Below are positions 44,624 to 51,967 of a stretch of DNA of 64,000 nucleotides, one piece after another (the stretch's first letter is position 1; every line of letters starts with the position of its first letter). The notes below the pieces were generated by a model. It was not told the origin of the DNA. It saw only the letters and a list, made by a program, of their open reading frames with translations, and ran no database searches. The stretch spans positions 1 through 64,000 of the forward strand of contig CAJVYQ010000021.1 of the NCBI GenBank assembly GCA_913009825.1, in the 5' to 3' direction. A program made the position numbers and the translations under genes. This stretch comes from an uncultured Deferribacteres bacterium. Lineage in GTDB: Bacteria; Zhuqueibacterota; JdFR-76; DREG01.

Positions 44624-44983
44624 GTGGGGAATAACGTGGACTTTGACATTCCAACAACAACTCCGGATTTATATATTTTAAAACCTTGTAGTGATTTATT
44701 AAAAATTACATATAAAAACGAGAGAGATGAAAAGAGATATCAAAACTTGTTAAAATATGCAGAATATTTTAGTAATGATAAAGATCCTCGTATTAAACCT
44801 CGACTCATGAAAAGGTTTTCCCATCAAGTTAGTTATATAGAAATTCCTGATTCATTGTCTATTATTATCAGCGAGGGTTTAGAAATTATACTACAACCAC
44901 CAACGATCCAAGGATAGTGGGCTAACGATAAAGCACCTGAATGGTTGCCTGCAGACTATAAACCTCCAACTTTGAAGGATTAA
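44624..44983 (+). CDS. Small hypothetical protein, possibly ended early by a TAG
   Basis: A GTG start at 44624 follows GGTGGGG; a second GTG at 44636 is equally possible. 97 residues are read to a TAG at 44915-44917. The same frame then continues as WANDKAPEWLPADYKPPTLK and D before a TAA at 44981-44983. The extra 21 codons look protein-like (PEWLPADYKPP), so the TAG may be a nonsense mutation. No family recognised. The composition is AT-rich and unlike the flanking chromosome. The gene precedes an attC-like site by about 50 bases, the arrangement of an integron cassette. Confidence 0.5.
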
Positions 44984-45031
44984 TCAAATATGCGATATAA
45001 AATCATTGAGCTAGTTTAGTTGGTGTTAGGA

Positions 45032-45167
45032 GCCTAACCCGCAGTTTAAGTTGACACAAAAAGCTGGTGGTTTTTTGGATTTTCAATTTCTTCCGGTTCA
45101 ATTTCTTTTTATTCTATCACGTTACTCGCCTGCTTTTTACGCAACTTAAATGCAAACCGTTAGGGCT
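45032..45167 (+). repeat. attC-like integron recombination site 1
   Basis: R''-type core GCCTAAC (45032-45038) and R'-type core GTTAGGG (45159-45165) bound 136 bases. Inside, AGTTTAAGTTG (45043-45053) pairs with CAACTTAAA (45142-45150), and AAAAAGC with GCTTTTT nearer the loop. Core sequences, arm order and length fit attC sites, in the orientation expected for + strand cassettes. A GTTAGGA just upstream (45024-45030) makes an extra palindrome with the R'' core. Confidence 0.75.
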
Positions 45168-46070
45168 TAGAAGTGGAATCTAAAATTAGCAATAAAGATA
45201 TATTTGAAAGTAACTTGCAAAAAAATATTAGAGAATAATATTGGAATTGGCTGCAAAAAATTGAAATAAATAATTTTCCCCAATCCGACTTTCAACCAAT
45301 TAAATTTGGAAAATCAGTTCTTTCAACCATGACTGAAGCAGACAAAAGTGTTGTGGTTTCCGAAAGTTAGAACTGCATTAGCCGACCCCCATTTAGATTT
45401 GGAGTTTGGTACAAAGCAGAGTAACGTTCGGGGAGATTTGGAAATTATAAGAGGGGCTATTGCCGATAAATAAAATCTTTGCGAATCCGGGAGTCCATTC
45501 GCAAAATTGTGCAGCGTGTTCTTTGGCAGTTTTGTAGAATTTTGAGTTTTGGTTTCTTCGTTTAAATTAGTTAGTAATTTGGCTGCCTGCTTATAGCTGA
45601 CAGGCACAAATTTGCTCATTCCAGCACAAAACAAAAGATGGGCGGTAATACTTGAGAAACGGCAATACCGCCGTTAATCAGATGGTGGTAAATTGGAAGT
45701 CAGTGGTTCTAAAATAAAATTTTGTGGTAAACGTAAATACTATTTTTGTTAATTTTAACTCGAAAGTAAGTGTACGACAAATTCATTAAAATATTGGCAT
45801 AGAATATTTTGATTTTCGAAATTGAGCGGCAATAAAAATGTGGCAAAATAACTCAAAATTTATATCAAGCCGGGTAGAAAAATATCTTGCAATTCCAGAA
45901 TAAAAGGGTTACAATTTGTTAGAACAGGGAAAAGTGAGTAACCGTAAAAAAAAGCTGTAAATCAAATCGGTAAGTTTCCGAGGAAGTAAGAAACGAAATA
46001 AAAAAAATAAACGTTAATAAAATCAGTGATTTAGCAAAATGGCGCCCATTTCCATTTTCAAACGTAATAC
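45168..46070 (+). other. Cassette-like stretch without an intact gene
   Basis: About 900 AT-rich bases between two attC-like sites. Early codons (ESKISNKDIFESNLQKNIRE, then stop; WNWLQKIEINNFPQSDFQPI) look like a decayed gene broken by stops. A hairpin TTTGCGAA...TTCGCAAA lies near 45478-45505 and another (GGCGGTA...TACCGCC) near 45640-45672. The 103-codon minus-strand frame at 45323-45634 has no resemblance to known families and I do not accept it. Confidence 0.45.
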
Positions 46071-46199
46071 CCTAACAAGGGTATGCAGTGGATTGAAACC
46101 GCCGATTCGTTTGGCAAGTTTTTTTTTGAAATGTCAGTGTCTGTGCAGTCGGTCGGTTTTGTCTGATGCGGTTTCAACCACTGATGCAGGTCGTTGGCC
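46071..46199 (+). repeat. attC-like integron recombination site 2
   Basis: Core CCTAACA (46071-46077) and core GTTGGCC (46193-46199) enclose complementary arms. TGCAGTGGATTGAAACCGC (46084-46102) pairs with GCGGTTTCAACCACTGATGCA (46168-46188), with an unpaired A and a three-base bulge, as attC hairpins have. Length is 129 bases, close to the other two sites. Confidence 0.72.
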
Positions 46200-46265
46200 G
46201 TTAATCAAAATATAGAACATTAAAATTTGAAATTGGATATTTGATAAACAATATATAAAGTAATT

Positions 46266-46592
46266 TTGTCGAACTCGTAAAAAGTCAAGAAATGGCATAT
46301 AAGATCAATATATAGGGTTCATCATAATAATGCGTACTTATTCAAAAGTTTCCTTGGATATATTGAGACATCGACAAAAAGATTTTCTCACCCAAAAGCC
46401 CTCCAATAAGGGTGAGAGGGTTTTTGGGTGAGAAAATCTTAATAGGAACCATGCATTGCCTATTGAATGGACTATTCGATTCAAAATAAGTACGCATTAT
46501 TATGATGAACCATATATAGTATCGAAAATATTTCACTATCTACTATATGTGGACACATAATAAACATTTTAGACTTTTTACGAGTTCGACAA
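46266..46592. mobile_element. Outer inverted-repeat element (MITE-like) carrying a second element
   Basis: A 21-bp sequence beginning TTGTCGAACTCGTAAAAAGT (46266-46286) recurs as a perfect inverted copy at 46572-46592. Between the arms lies a second element (46316-46511) with its own inverted repeats. Removing that insert leaves an outer element of about 123 bases. There is no coding capacity. No clear target duplication of the outer element is visible. Confidence 0.6.
46316..46511. mobile_element. MITE with 27-bp perfect inverted repeats and 8-bp target duplication
   Basis: GGTTCATCATAATAATGCGT... (46316-46342) is repeated inverted at 46485-46511 without mismatch. ATATATAG flanks both sides (46308-46315 and 46512-46519) as a direct repeat, the signature of transposition with 8-bp target duplication. 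The centre holds a long hairpin (AAGATTTTCTCACCCAAAA at 46379-46397 against 46422-46440). No transposase is encoded, so it would need a helper in trans. I cannot assign the parent IS family. Confidence 0.75.
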
Positions 46593-46707
46593 TTTTGAAT
46601 TGAATTTATTATTTCATTAGAGAAGAATATTTGATTTTTACACTTTTCGTTTTAATATTTTAAATTAATATTTAAATTTACTATGATATACCTCTGGAGA
46701 TTCCTGA

Positions 46708-46989
46708 ATGTACACCAGAATATTGATGAGGATACGAGAAAAAATACGAAGACGAAAATATGTAGTAACTTTTTATGCAAGAATTGAAATGAATGATGAC
46801 AATTTCACGATATATGATATAGAGCGAGGTGTACTCACGGGTAAAATATTAGAAAGACAAAGAGATCAATTAACTGAAGAGTGGAGATATAGAATAATTG
46901 GGAAAACAATTAATGATAATGATATTGAAATTGTCTGTAAAATAAGTTCAACAAATAAACTCGTTATAATTACTGTTTATAAACCTTAA
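46708..46989 (+). CDS. DUF4258-type toxin of a putative toxin-antitoxin pair
   Basis: 93 residues with YVVTFYARIEMNDDNFTIYD, IERGVLTGKILERQRDQLTE and EWRYRIIGKTINDNDIEIVC. This is the DUF4258 pattern (FTxHAxxRMxERxIxxxDVxxxIxxGExIExY...). GGAG lies about ten bases before the ATG. The following gene, 20 bases on, is a YgiT-type zinc-finger protein. DUF4258 followed by YgiT/MqsA-like antitoxin is a recurrent pair, related in layout to MqsR/MqsA, in which the toxin is an RNase. Toxin activity here is inferred from the pairing. Confidence 0.75.
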   Translation: MYTRILMRIREKIRRRKYVVTFYARIEMNDDNFTIYDIERGVLTGKILERQRDQLTEEWRYRIIGKTINDNDIEIVCKISSTNKLVIITVYKP

Positions 46990-47009
46990 CATAGAGAAAG
47001 GTAAAAGAA

Positions 47010-47237
47010 ATGATTTGTGATATTTGTGGCAAACAAGGTGTACGCTTACGTAAAGTAACAGAAGCATACGGTAAAGGAAAGGATATATTATTAATAGAAA
47101 ATATTCCTATGATTAGCTGTCCAAATTGTGGTGAAAGTTACTTTACAGCCGATACACTTCATGAAATTGAACGAATCAAACTTCATCGTAAAAATTTTGC
47201 AAAAGAACGTCCTGTAGAAGTTGCACCTTTCGTTTAA
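47010..47237 (+). CDS. YgiT-type zinc-finger antitoxin (MqsA N-domain-like)
   Basis: 75 residues with two Cys pairs (CDICGKQG at 3-6 and SCPNCGESYFTADTLHEIER) that would bind one zinc ion, as in the N-terminal toxin-binding domain of MqsA/YgiT. The DNA-binding helix-turn-helix domain of full MqsA is absent, which is normal for the short partners of DUF4258 proteins. AAAGG sits ten bases upstream of the ATG. It forms an operon with the preceding gene and is followed by non-coding DNA and an attC-like site. Confidence 0.8.
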   Translation: MICDICGKQGVRLRKVTEAYGKGKDILLIENIPMISCPNCGESYFTADTLHEIERIKLHRKNFAKERPVEVAPFV

Positions 47238-47677
47238 ATATTTAAAACCATAACGCTTTAAATAATCAGCAGTTAAATCGGCTGATACCCGGATCGTCAT
47301 ACGCTGGAAGTACCATTAAAAAAGGTTTTGCACGTTCTGTTTTCATCTCACGGAACCGGGTAATTTGAACGTATGTCAATTCGTATAAAGTTTGGCGCAA
47401 AACGGTTGGTTGTTTGCCGCGCCAATTAAATTTTGTTATTTGAAAATCCGTGCAAATTTGACGGCGGCGCCCAACCTACCCAATCATCAACCACCCCTTT
47501 TGTATCAAACGGGAGGCGGGTTAACGGGGTTCGCAGGTTGGAAAATATATTCTATTCGGCGTAGTTTCGGGCATTTTTAGTTTGAGGGCAGCCGGAAAAA
47601 AGAACGTTAAAAAAAGATAGATAGAGTTGCGGGTTTGTCTCAGTTGCCGGTTAAATTGCAGAGTTTCATATTCAAAC
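47238..47677. other. Non-coding part of a cassette region
   Basis: No gene accepted. TAACGCTTTAAATAATCAGC (47251-47270) looks like the left half of an attC site, but no right half of its own is seen. Hairpins GGCGCAAA...TTTGCCGCGCC (47394-47420) and CCAACCT...AGGTTGG (47470-47540) occur. A 62-codon frame at 47392-47580 is repeat-rich and unconvincing. Confidence 0.4.
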
Positions 47678-47806
47678 GTATAACAATTAAATCAAGCTGA
47701 ACGAAACAGCGGACTGCAATTTGTAATTTTTTTACGGATTTGGTTCGGGTCTCGTGCTTTTTCCGAATTTAACCTCCGGTTTCGTCAGCTTATTTAAGCG
47801 TTAGAA
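47678..47806 (+). repeat. attC-like integron recombination site 3
   Basis: Cores GTATAAC (47678-47684) and GTTAGAA (47800-47806) bracket 129 bases. The arm ATTAAATCAAGCTGAACGAA (from 47686) pairs with TTTCGTCAGCTTATTTAAGC (47780-47799) with small bulges. The orientation matches sites 1 and 2. It lies about 100 bases upstream of the second toxin-antitoxin pair. Confidence 0.72.
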
Positions 47807-47903
47807 GTTAAAATTCATCATAAAAACAAACTTGCATGTGACCTATATTACGACTATATTATGGTTGATTATTAAATCATGAATATTTTTCAAGGAATAA
47901 ATT

Positions 47904-48185
47904 ATGAGACCAAGTGAAGCGATAAAACCAATAAGTTATCTAAAAGCTCACGCATCAGAGCTGATTCGCGATGTTTCAAGTAATAAAAAAACACTAATCA
48001 TTACTCAAAATGGTGAAGCAAAAGTTATATTGCAGGATATTAAATTATACGAACAAACGCAAGAAAGTCTTGCGCTTCTTAAAATATTAGCCAAGAGTAA
48101 CAAAAAATTAAAAGATGGAGATATAAAATCAATCGATAAAACTTTCAGTGATATACGAAAAAAAATAAAAGAAGACAGTAAATGA
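47904..48185 (+). CDS. Phd/YefM-family antitoxin
   Basis: 93 residues. IKPISYLKAHASELIRDVSS, NKKTLIITQNGEAKVILQDI and KLYEQTQESLALLKIL match the Phd/YefM fold. There the N-terminal part binds operator DNA and represses the operon, while the C-terminal tail covers the toxin. CAAGGAATAA precedes the ATG. The stop overlaps the toxin start (ATGA at 48182-48185), typical of coupled antitoxin-toxin translation. Confidence 0.88.
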   Translation: MRPSEAIKPISYLKAHASELIRDVSSNKKTLIITQNGEAKVILQDIKLYEQTQESLALLKILAKSNKKLKDGDIKSIDKTFSDIRKKIKEDSK

Positions 48186-48508
48186 AAGAATATAGTGCCT
48201 ATTTTATTGCTGATGCAGAAGACGATTTATTTGAAATTTATAATTATGTTTCTACATATAATTCAATAACTAAAGCTAAAAACTTATTAGACAAACTAGA
48301 AGAAACATGTAACAATTTATCAACATTTCCAAATAGAGGTCATATTCCACCTGAATTAGAAAGAATAGGAATATTTGAATACAAAGAGATTCATTACAAA
48401 CCATATAGAATTATTTATCAAATACTGGACACAAACATTTACATATATTGTATGTTAGATGGTCGTAGAGATTTACTACAATTGCTCCAAGAACGGTTAA
48501 TTCGGTAA
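48182..48508 (+). CDS. RelE/ParE-family toxin
   Basis: 108 residues with YFIADAEDDLFEIYNYVSTY, LDKLEETCNNLSTFPNRGHI, PPELERIGIFEYKEIHYKPY, RIIYQILDTNIYIYCMLDGR and RDLLQLLQERL. These blocks are typical of the RelE/ParE superfamily. ParE members poison gyrase and RelE members cut mRNA on ribosomes; the sequence alone does not decide between them. It is translationally coupled to the antitoxin. As a self-contained addiction module downstream of an attC-like site, it resembles the toxin-antitoxin cassettes that stabilise chromosomal integron arrays. Confidence 0.88.
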   Translation: MKEYSAYFIADAEDDLFEIYNYVSTYNSITKAKNLLDKLEETCNNLSTFPNRGHIPPELERIGIFEYKEIHYKPYRIIYQILDTNIYIYCMLDGRRDLLQLLQERLIR

Positions 48509-48563
48509 AAAAATATAAGGAATCATATTTGGGTTTAAACTCAAAATATTTTATTCTTTTAAA

Positions 48564-48766
48564 TTCAGACCTCGTTAAATTTGATAAATATTAGGTTGAA
48601 TAACCGGACAAAAATCATCATGAATTTGCACTATATATTGCGTAAGTACTTGTTTTTTAGTTTAAAGTAAAACATGCAGTGTTCAATTATTCATGGATTT
48701 TCTCACAATTGACTGGTAAACAAGAACTTAATGAACAATAAAATACCTGATTTAACGAGGTCTGAA
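48564..48766. repeat. 17-bp inverted repeat pair at the end of a transposase remnant
   Basis: TTCAGACCTCGTTAAAT (48564-48580) occurs inverted at 48750-48766, where it overlaps the final codons of the dead transposase. The 170 bases between hold no gene. It may be the terminal repeat of that element, or a MITE derived from it. Confidence 0.5.
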
Positions 48767-49250
48767 GTAAGAATCGACGAACTTTATTGGTTTAAAGATT
48801 TTTAACAAATTGATCATTTTTTGTGGGACTAAGAAATCTGATTTTTCTTTTTCAAAAGGTAATTCTACTGAATCACAATCCATTTGTGCAAACTTTTCCG
48901 GTAACATATTCAGATAGCCAAGAACATCATTCATATAATCGTTATTTTTTAAATTTTCTATCAATCTTTTCCGCCCATTTTTTTACAGTTTTCCTGTTCC
49001 CATATCATGGACAATCGCTAAGGGAATCCCGAATAATGATTTTACTCTTTTAAAGATGATGGCTAATTATGTTTCATTTTCTCCGCTTATCTTTTGAGAA
49101 TATAAAACATAACCGCTTAAGCTGTCTATACAAGTTAGAAGATGGGGCTTGCAGCCTTCGATGGAAATTTATAGTATGCCGTTTATCCATTGAAAAGGCA
49201 ACCTTTTTTAGTTATTGCTTGATTATTGTATGATTTTTAACCACTTTATA
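48752..49250 (-). pseudogene. DDE/rve-type transposase, heavily decayed
   Basis: One minus-strand frame reads WINGIL, stop, ISIEGCKPHLLTCIDSLSGY, VLYSQKISGENET, stop, LAIIFKRVKSLFGIPLAIVH, DMGTGKL, stop, KNGRKRLIENLKNNDYMNDV, LGYLNMLPEKFAQMDC and on to a TAA at 48752-48754. LTCIDSLSGYVL...IPLAIVHDMG is the pattern of an rve-type catalytic core, with catalytic Asp in CIDS and HDMG. At least three in-frame stops remove any chance of function. The exact IS family is not clear to me. Confidence 0.65.
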
Positions 49251-49486
49251 CCGCTAACTATTTTCTTATCTATACGTAATTACTTGTCTTATGAATATTC
49301 TAACCCAATTTGGCTCTCATAGAATGATAGGTTTGCAATTTTCTATTCAAACATTATTCTGCGACACCATTTACAGGCAGGAAAGCCAAAAGGCCTTTGG
49401 TGGGTATTTTAAATCGATTTTCGATACTATATTCTTGTTGAGAAAATGAACCTTCATTTCAAATCATAAACCAAAAGGAGGACAAA
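49251..49486. other. Non-coding DNA between transposase remnant and YiiX-like gene
   Basis: AT-rich with no gene seen. It ends in AAGGAGG (49475-49481), the ribosome site of the next gene, and marks the return to ordinary chromosomal composition. Confidence 0.5.
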
Positions 49487-50143
49487 ATGGCAATGCAGGA
49501 AATTATTTATCAAGAAGCAAGACCCCAAATGAAACCCGGTGATGTGATTGCCTTTGGCGGCAAAGGGCATTTTTCGGAAATTATTAAGTTTGCTACCCGC
49601 TCCGAAGTTTCCCATGTGGGCATTGTTTTGCAGACAAAAGTCCAGGATGACGACACCGATCGTTTTTTCAATCAAATTATCGAATCCACCGGTGCCAACG
49701 GTGTGGCCGTTTGTCGTTTCAGCGATCGGCTGACGGAGTATGAAGGTGAAATGTGGTGGCTGCCGCTACGACGGGACCTATGGCAGGAAAAATTCGACAA
49801 AAAAGAGTTCTATAATTTTTTATTCAATCAGGCGAGAGAAAAAAAACCGTACGATCTGTCTCAGTCCATAAAATCGGCGTTGGATGTTCTGGATAAATTG
49901 CCTTTCGGTTTACACGGCCCGGGATACAACAGCGAGGATTTTAGTAAATTTTTTTGCTCCGAGCTGGTTGCCGCCGGGCTGGAAATAGCCGGCATGGTGC
50001 CGTCCATCAACGCGTCCGAAGTTACACCGATCGATTTGTGCCGCTGGAATATTTTTGAAGAAGACTACTATCTTTTAAAAGGCGCCGGGTGGAAACAAAT
50101 ATCAAGATTTAACAGTTTGGCAACAAGTGCCTGGGCTGCGTGA
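49487..50143 (+). CDS. YiiX/YebB-like permuted papain-fold hydrolase (NlpC/P60 relative)
   Basis: 218 residues with no signal peptide. The permuted catalytic layout is visible: MKPGDVIAFGGKGHFSEIIK, FATRSEVSHVGIVLQTKV carries the likely catalytic His (SHVG), and DFSKFFCSELVAAGLEIAG carries the likely Cys (FCSEL). Related proteins cleave peptides or amides of the cell wall or lipids, and some only bind. AAGGAGG lies five bases upstream of the ATG. The gene ends 12 bases from the convergent xylulokinase gene. The substrate is unknown. Confidence 0.85.
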   Translation: MAMQEIIYQEARPQMKPGDVIAFGGKGHFSEIIKFATRSEVSHVGIVLQTKVQDDDTDRFFNQIIESTGANGVAVCRFSDRLTEYEGEMWWLPLRRDLWQEKFDKKEFYNFLFNQAREKKPYDLSQSIKSALDVLDKLPFGLHGPGYNSEDFSKFFCSELVAAGLEIAGMVPSINASEVTPIDLCRWNIFEEDYYLLKGAGWKQISRFNSLATSAWAA

Positions 50144-50155
50144 ATTGTATCTTTC

Positions 50156-51709
50156 TCACCCTTTGAAAGGATCGACGGTGCCAATCTTTGTGCGCAGACG
50201 CAGACTTATTTCATGATATACTTCTTTCAATTTTGCGTAGGCGGCGGCATTTTGGGGTATTTTTCTTTTCGCCTCGTCCGGTTTCACAAATCGGCTGGTG
50301 AGTGATTTCAAACCAAATTCCGGTCGATTTCGTCTGAAATAGCTCCAGGCGGCATGGATGGCGGCGCCAAGCGCGGTGCCTTCGCCGGCAACCGGAACCG
50401 TCTCCACAGCAAAAATATCGGCGATAGTTTGGCGCCAAGCATCGGATCGGCTCAGTCCGCCGGTCAGGCGGATCTCTTTGGTTTGAACCGGCATTTTTCG
50501 GTAGCCGTCGTACAGATTCAAAATATGGCCTTCCAGGACGGCGCGGCACAGGACAGGCTTGTGAAAATCCGCCAGCGAAAAACCCCAGTAAACCGGGCGG
50601 GCATTGGGTAGGTTGGGTGTACGTTCGCCGGTGTACCAGGGGAACAGCAATTTTCCATCGTTGCCGGGCGGCGTTTCTGCAAGGATATTGGTGAAACTTT
50701 CGTGGTTCAAATTAAATTGTGACAGGATCCGGTTGTATCCGTTGGCCATATTGGAGACGCACAGCAGCGGCAGGTATTTGCCGGTGCTGTTGCAAAAGGA
50801 AGCGATCTCGCCGTCAGGGTCTACGTAAGGCTCGTTAAAAATGGTGTAAGCGGTACCGCTGGTGCCCAGACTGATTGTGACAATGCCGGGCTGAATATTG
50901 CCGGTGCCCACAGCTCCGTACATGTTGTCGCCGCAGCCGGCATCGATTTGGCAATCCCCGGGAAAGCCGTATTTGTTCACCAATTCCTGAGATATTTTGC
51001 CGATCATCTCGCCGGCGGATTTCACCGGAGGGAGTTTCTCAATCAGATCCGGAGAGATGATGCGGCAGACTTTTTGTGACCATTCATCGGCCGCCGGATG
51101 CCGCAGCGCCATGCCGGAAACATCGCCCGGTTCCATCACGCGCGCGCCGCCGTTTTTACCGCCGGTGAGAAAATAGTTAATAAAATTGTGCACCAGAAAA
51201 AAGGTTGTCGTTTTTCGGGCAATTTCCGGCTCGCGGCGGTAAATATGAAATATTTTCCCGGCGGTGTAACCGGGTCGTTGCGTGTTGCCGATTTCGGCAA
51301 TCATCTTTTCGGTTCCGCCGATTTTTTCCGTAAGGATTTCACACTCCTCAACGGTTGAAAAATCATTCCATAATTTGCTGGTTTTTCTGGTTATATTGCC
51401 CTCTGCATCCAGGGCAACCAGCCCGTGCTGCTGACCGGAAACGGAGATTGCCCGAATTTGTGACACCGGAAAATTTTTGTCCAGCATTTTTTGGAACAAA
51501 TGATGCAATGCGTCGATCCACATATTCGGATCCGCTTCGGAAATATTGCTGTCTTCCTGGATGATTACTCCGTTCTTCGTGTTGTATTTGGGAAGGTCGG
51601 TGTCGTACTGAACTGAATCGACGTATTCCACGTCATCGTTGTCCGTGTTGATGACCACAAATTTGCATCCCTGTGTAGAGGAATCGATGCCTAAAAAAAA
51701 GCTTGCCAT
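50156..51709 (-). CDS. xylB: Xylulokinase (FGGY carbohydrate kinase)
   Basis: 517 residues. FFLGIDSSTQGCKFVVINTD is the N-terminal phosphate-binding motif. AISVSGQQHGLVALDAEGN carries the QQHG block typical of xylulokinase. IGNTQRPGYTAGKIFHIYRR, DAGCGDNMYGAVGTGNIQPG, VTISLGTSGTAYTIF and EIRLTGGLSRSDAWRQTIAD with EGTALGAAIHAAW complete the FGGY signature. It phosphorylates D-xylulose to xylulose 5-phosphate in the cytoplasm. It is divergent from the L-rhamnose isomerase gene, 258 bases away, so the two probably share a control region. A rhamnulokinase cannot be fully excluded, but the QQHG block argues for a xylulokinase. Confidence 0.9.
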   Translation of the reverse strand: MASFFLGIDSSTQGCKFVVINTDNDDVEYVDSVQYDTDLPKYNTKNGVIIQEDSNISEADPNMWIDALHHLFQKMLDKNFPVSQIRAISVSGQQHGLVALDAEGNITRKTSKLWNDFSTVEECEILTEKIGGTEKMIAEIGNTQRPGYTAGKIFHIYRREPEIARKTTTFFLVHNFINYFLTGGKNGGARVMEPGDVSGMALRHPAADEWSQKVCRIISPDLIEKLPPVKSAGEMIGKISQELVNKYGFPGDCQIDAGCGDNMYGAVGTGNIQPGIVTISLGTSGTAYTIFNEPYVDPDGEIASFCNSTGKYLPLLCVSNMANGYNRILSQFNLNHESFTNILAETPPGNDGKLLFPWYTGERTPNLPNARPVYWGFSLADFHKPVLCRAVLEGHILNLYDGYRKMPVQTKEIRLTGGLSRSDAWRQTIADIFAVETVPVAGEGTALGAAIHAAWSYFRRNRPEFGLKSLTSRFVKPDEAKRKIPQNAAAYAKLKEVYHEISLRLRTKIGTVDPFKG

Positions 51710-51967
51710 GGTTGTTTCGATTCAGATTGTTTGGTCGGTTTAGAAATGAATTCGTTGATTATTACAGAAGAATCTTCCCGCAGATTATTCTTCCTTCATT
51801 CTTCAGAATGTTCGGGTTTCCTTTCCGGCAAAACTGCGGAAAGATTTTTATGAACAGAAATCGTAATGAAAAAATAATCATTGCCGGAAAAGAAGCAAGA
51901 AAATTTTTGATTTGGAATATTCAAAATAAAATTTAAATTGTCAGAATCAAAAAATAAAGGGTACAAA

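Noticed and set aside
45323-45634. 103-codon minus-strand cassette gene
   Set aside because: No ribosome site and no family resemblance, and the + strand of the same region shows traces of a decayed gene.
46342-46536. 64-codon minus-strand gene
   Set aside because: It is made entirely of the inverted repeats and hairpin of the nested MITE.
47470-47545. Short fourth attC site (GCCCAAC ... GTTGGAA)
   Set aside because: Cores fit loosely, but the inner arms do not pair convincingly.
47249-47806. A 555-base attC using the left half at 47250
   Set aside because: The left half does pair with the right half at 47780-47806, but a better-spaced partner at 47678-47707 exists, and attC sites are not that long.
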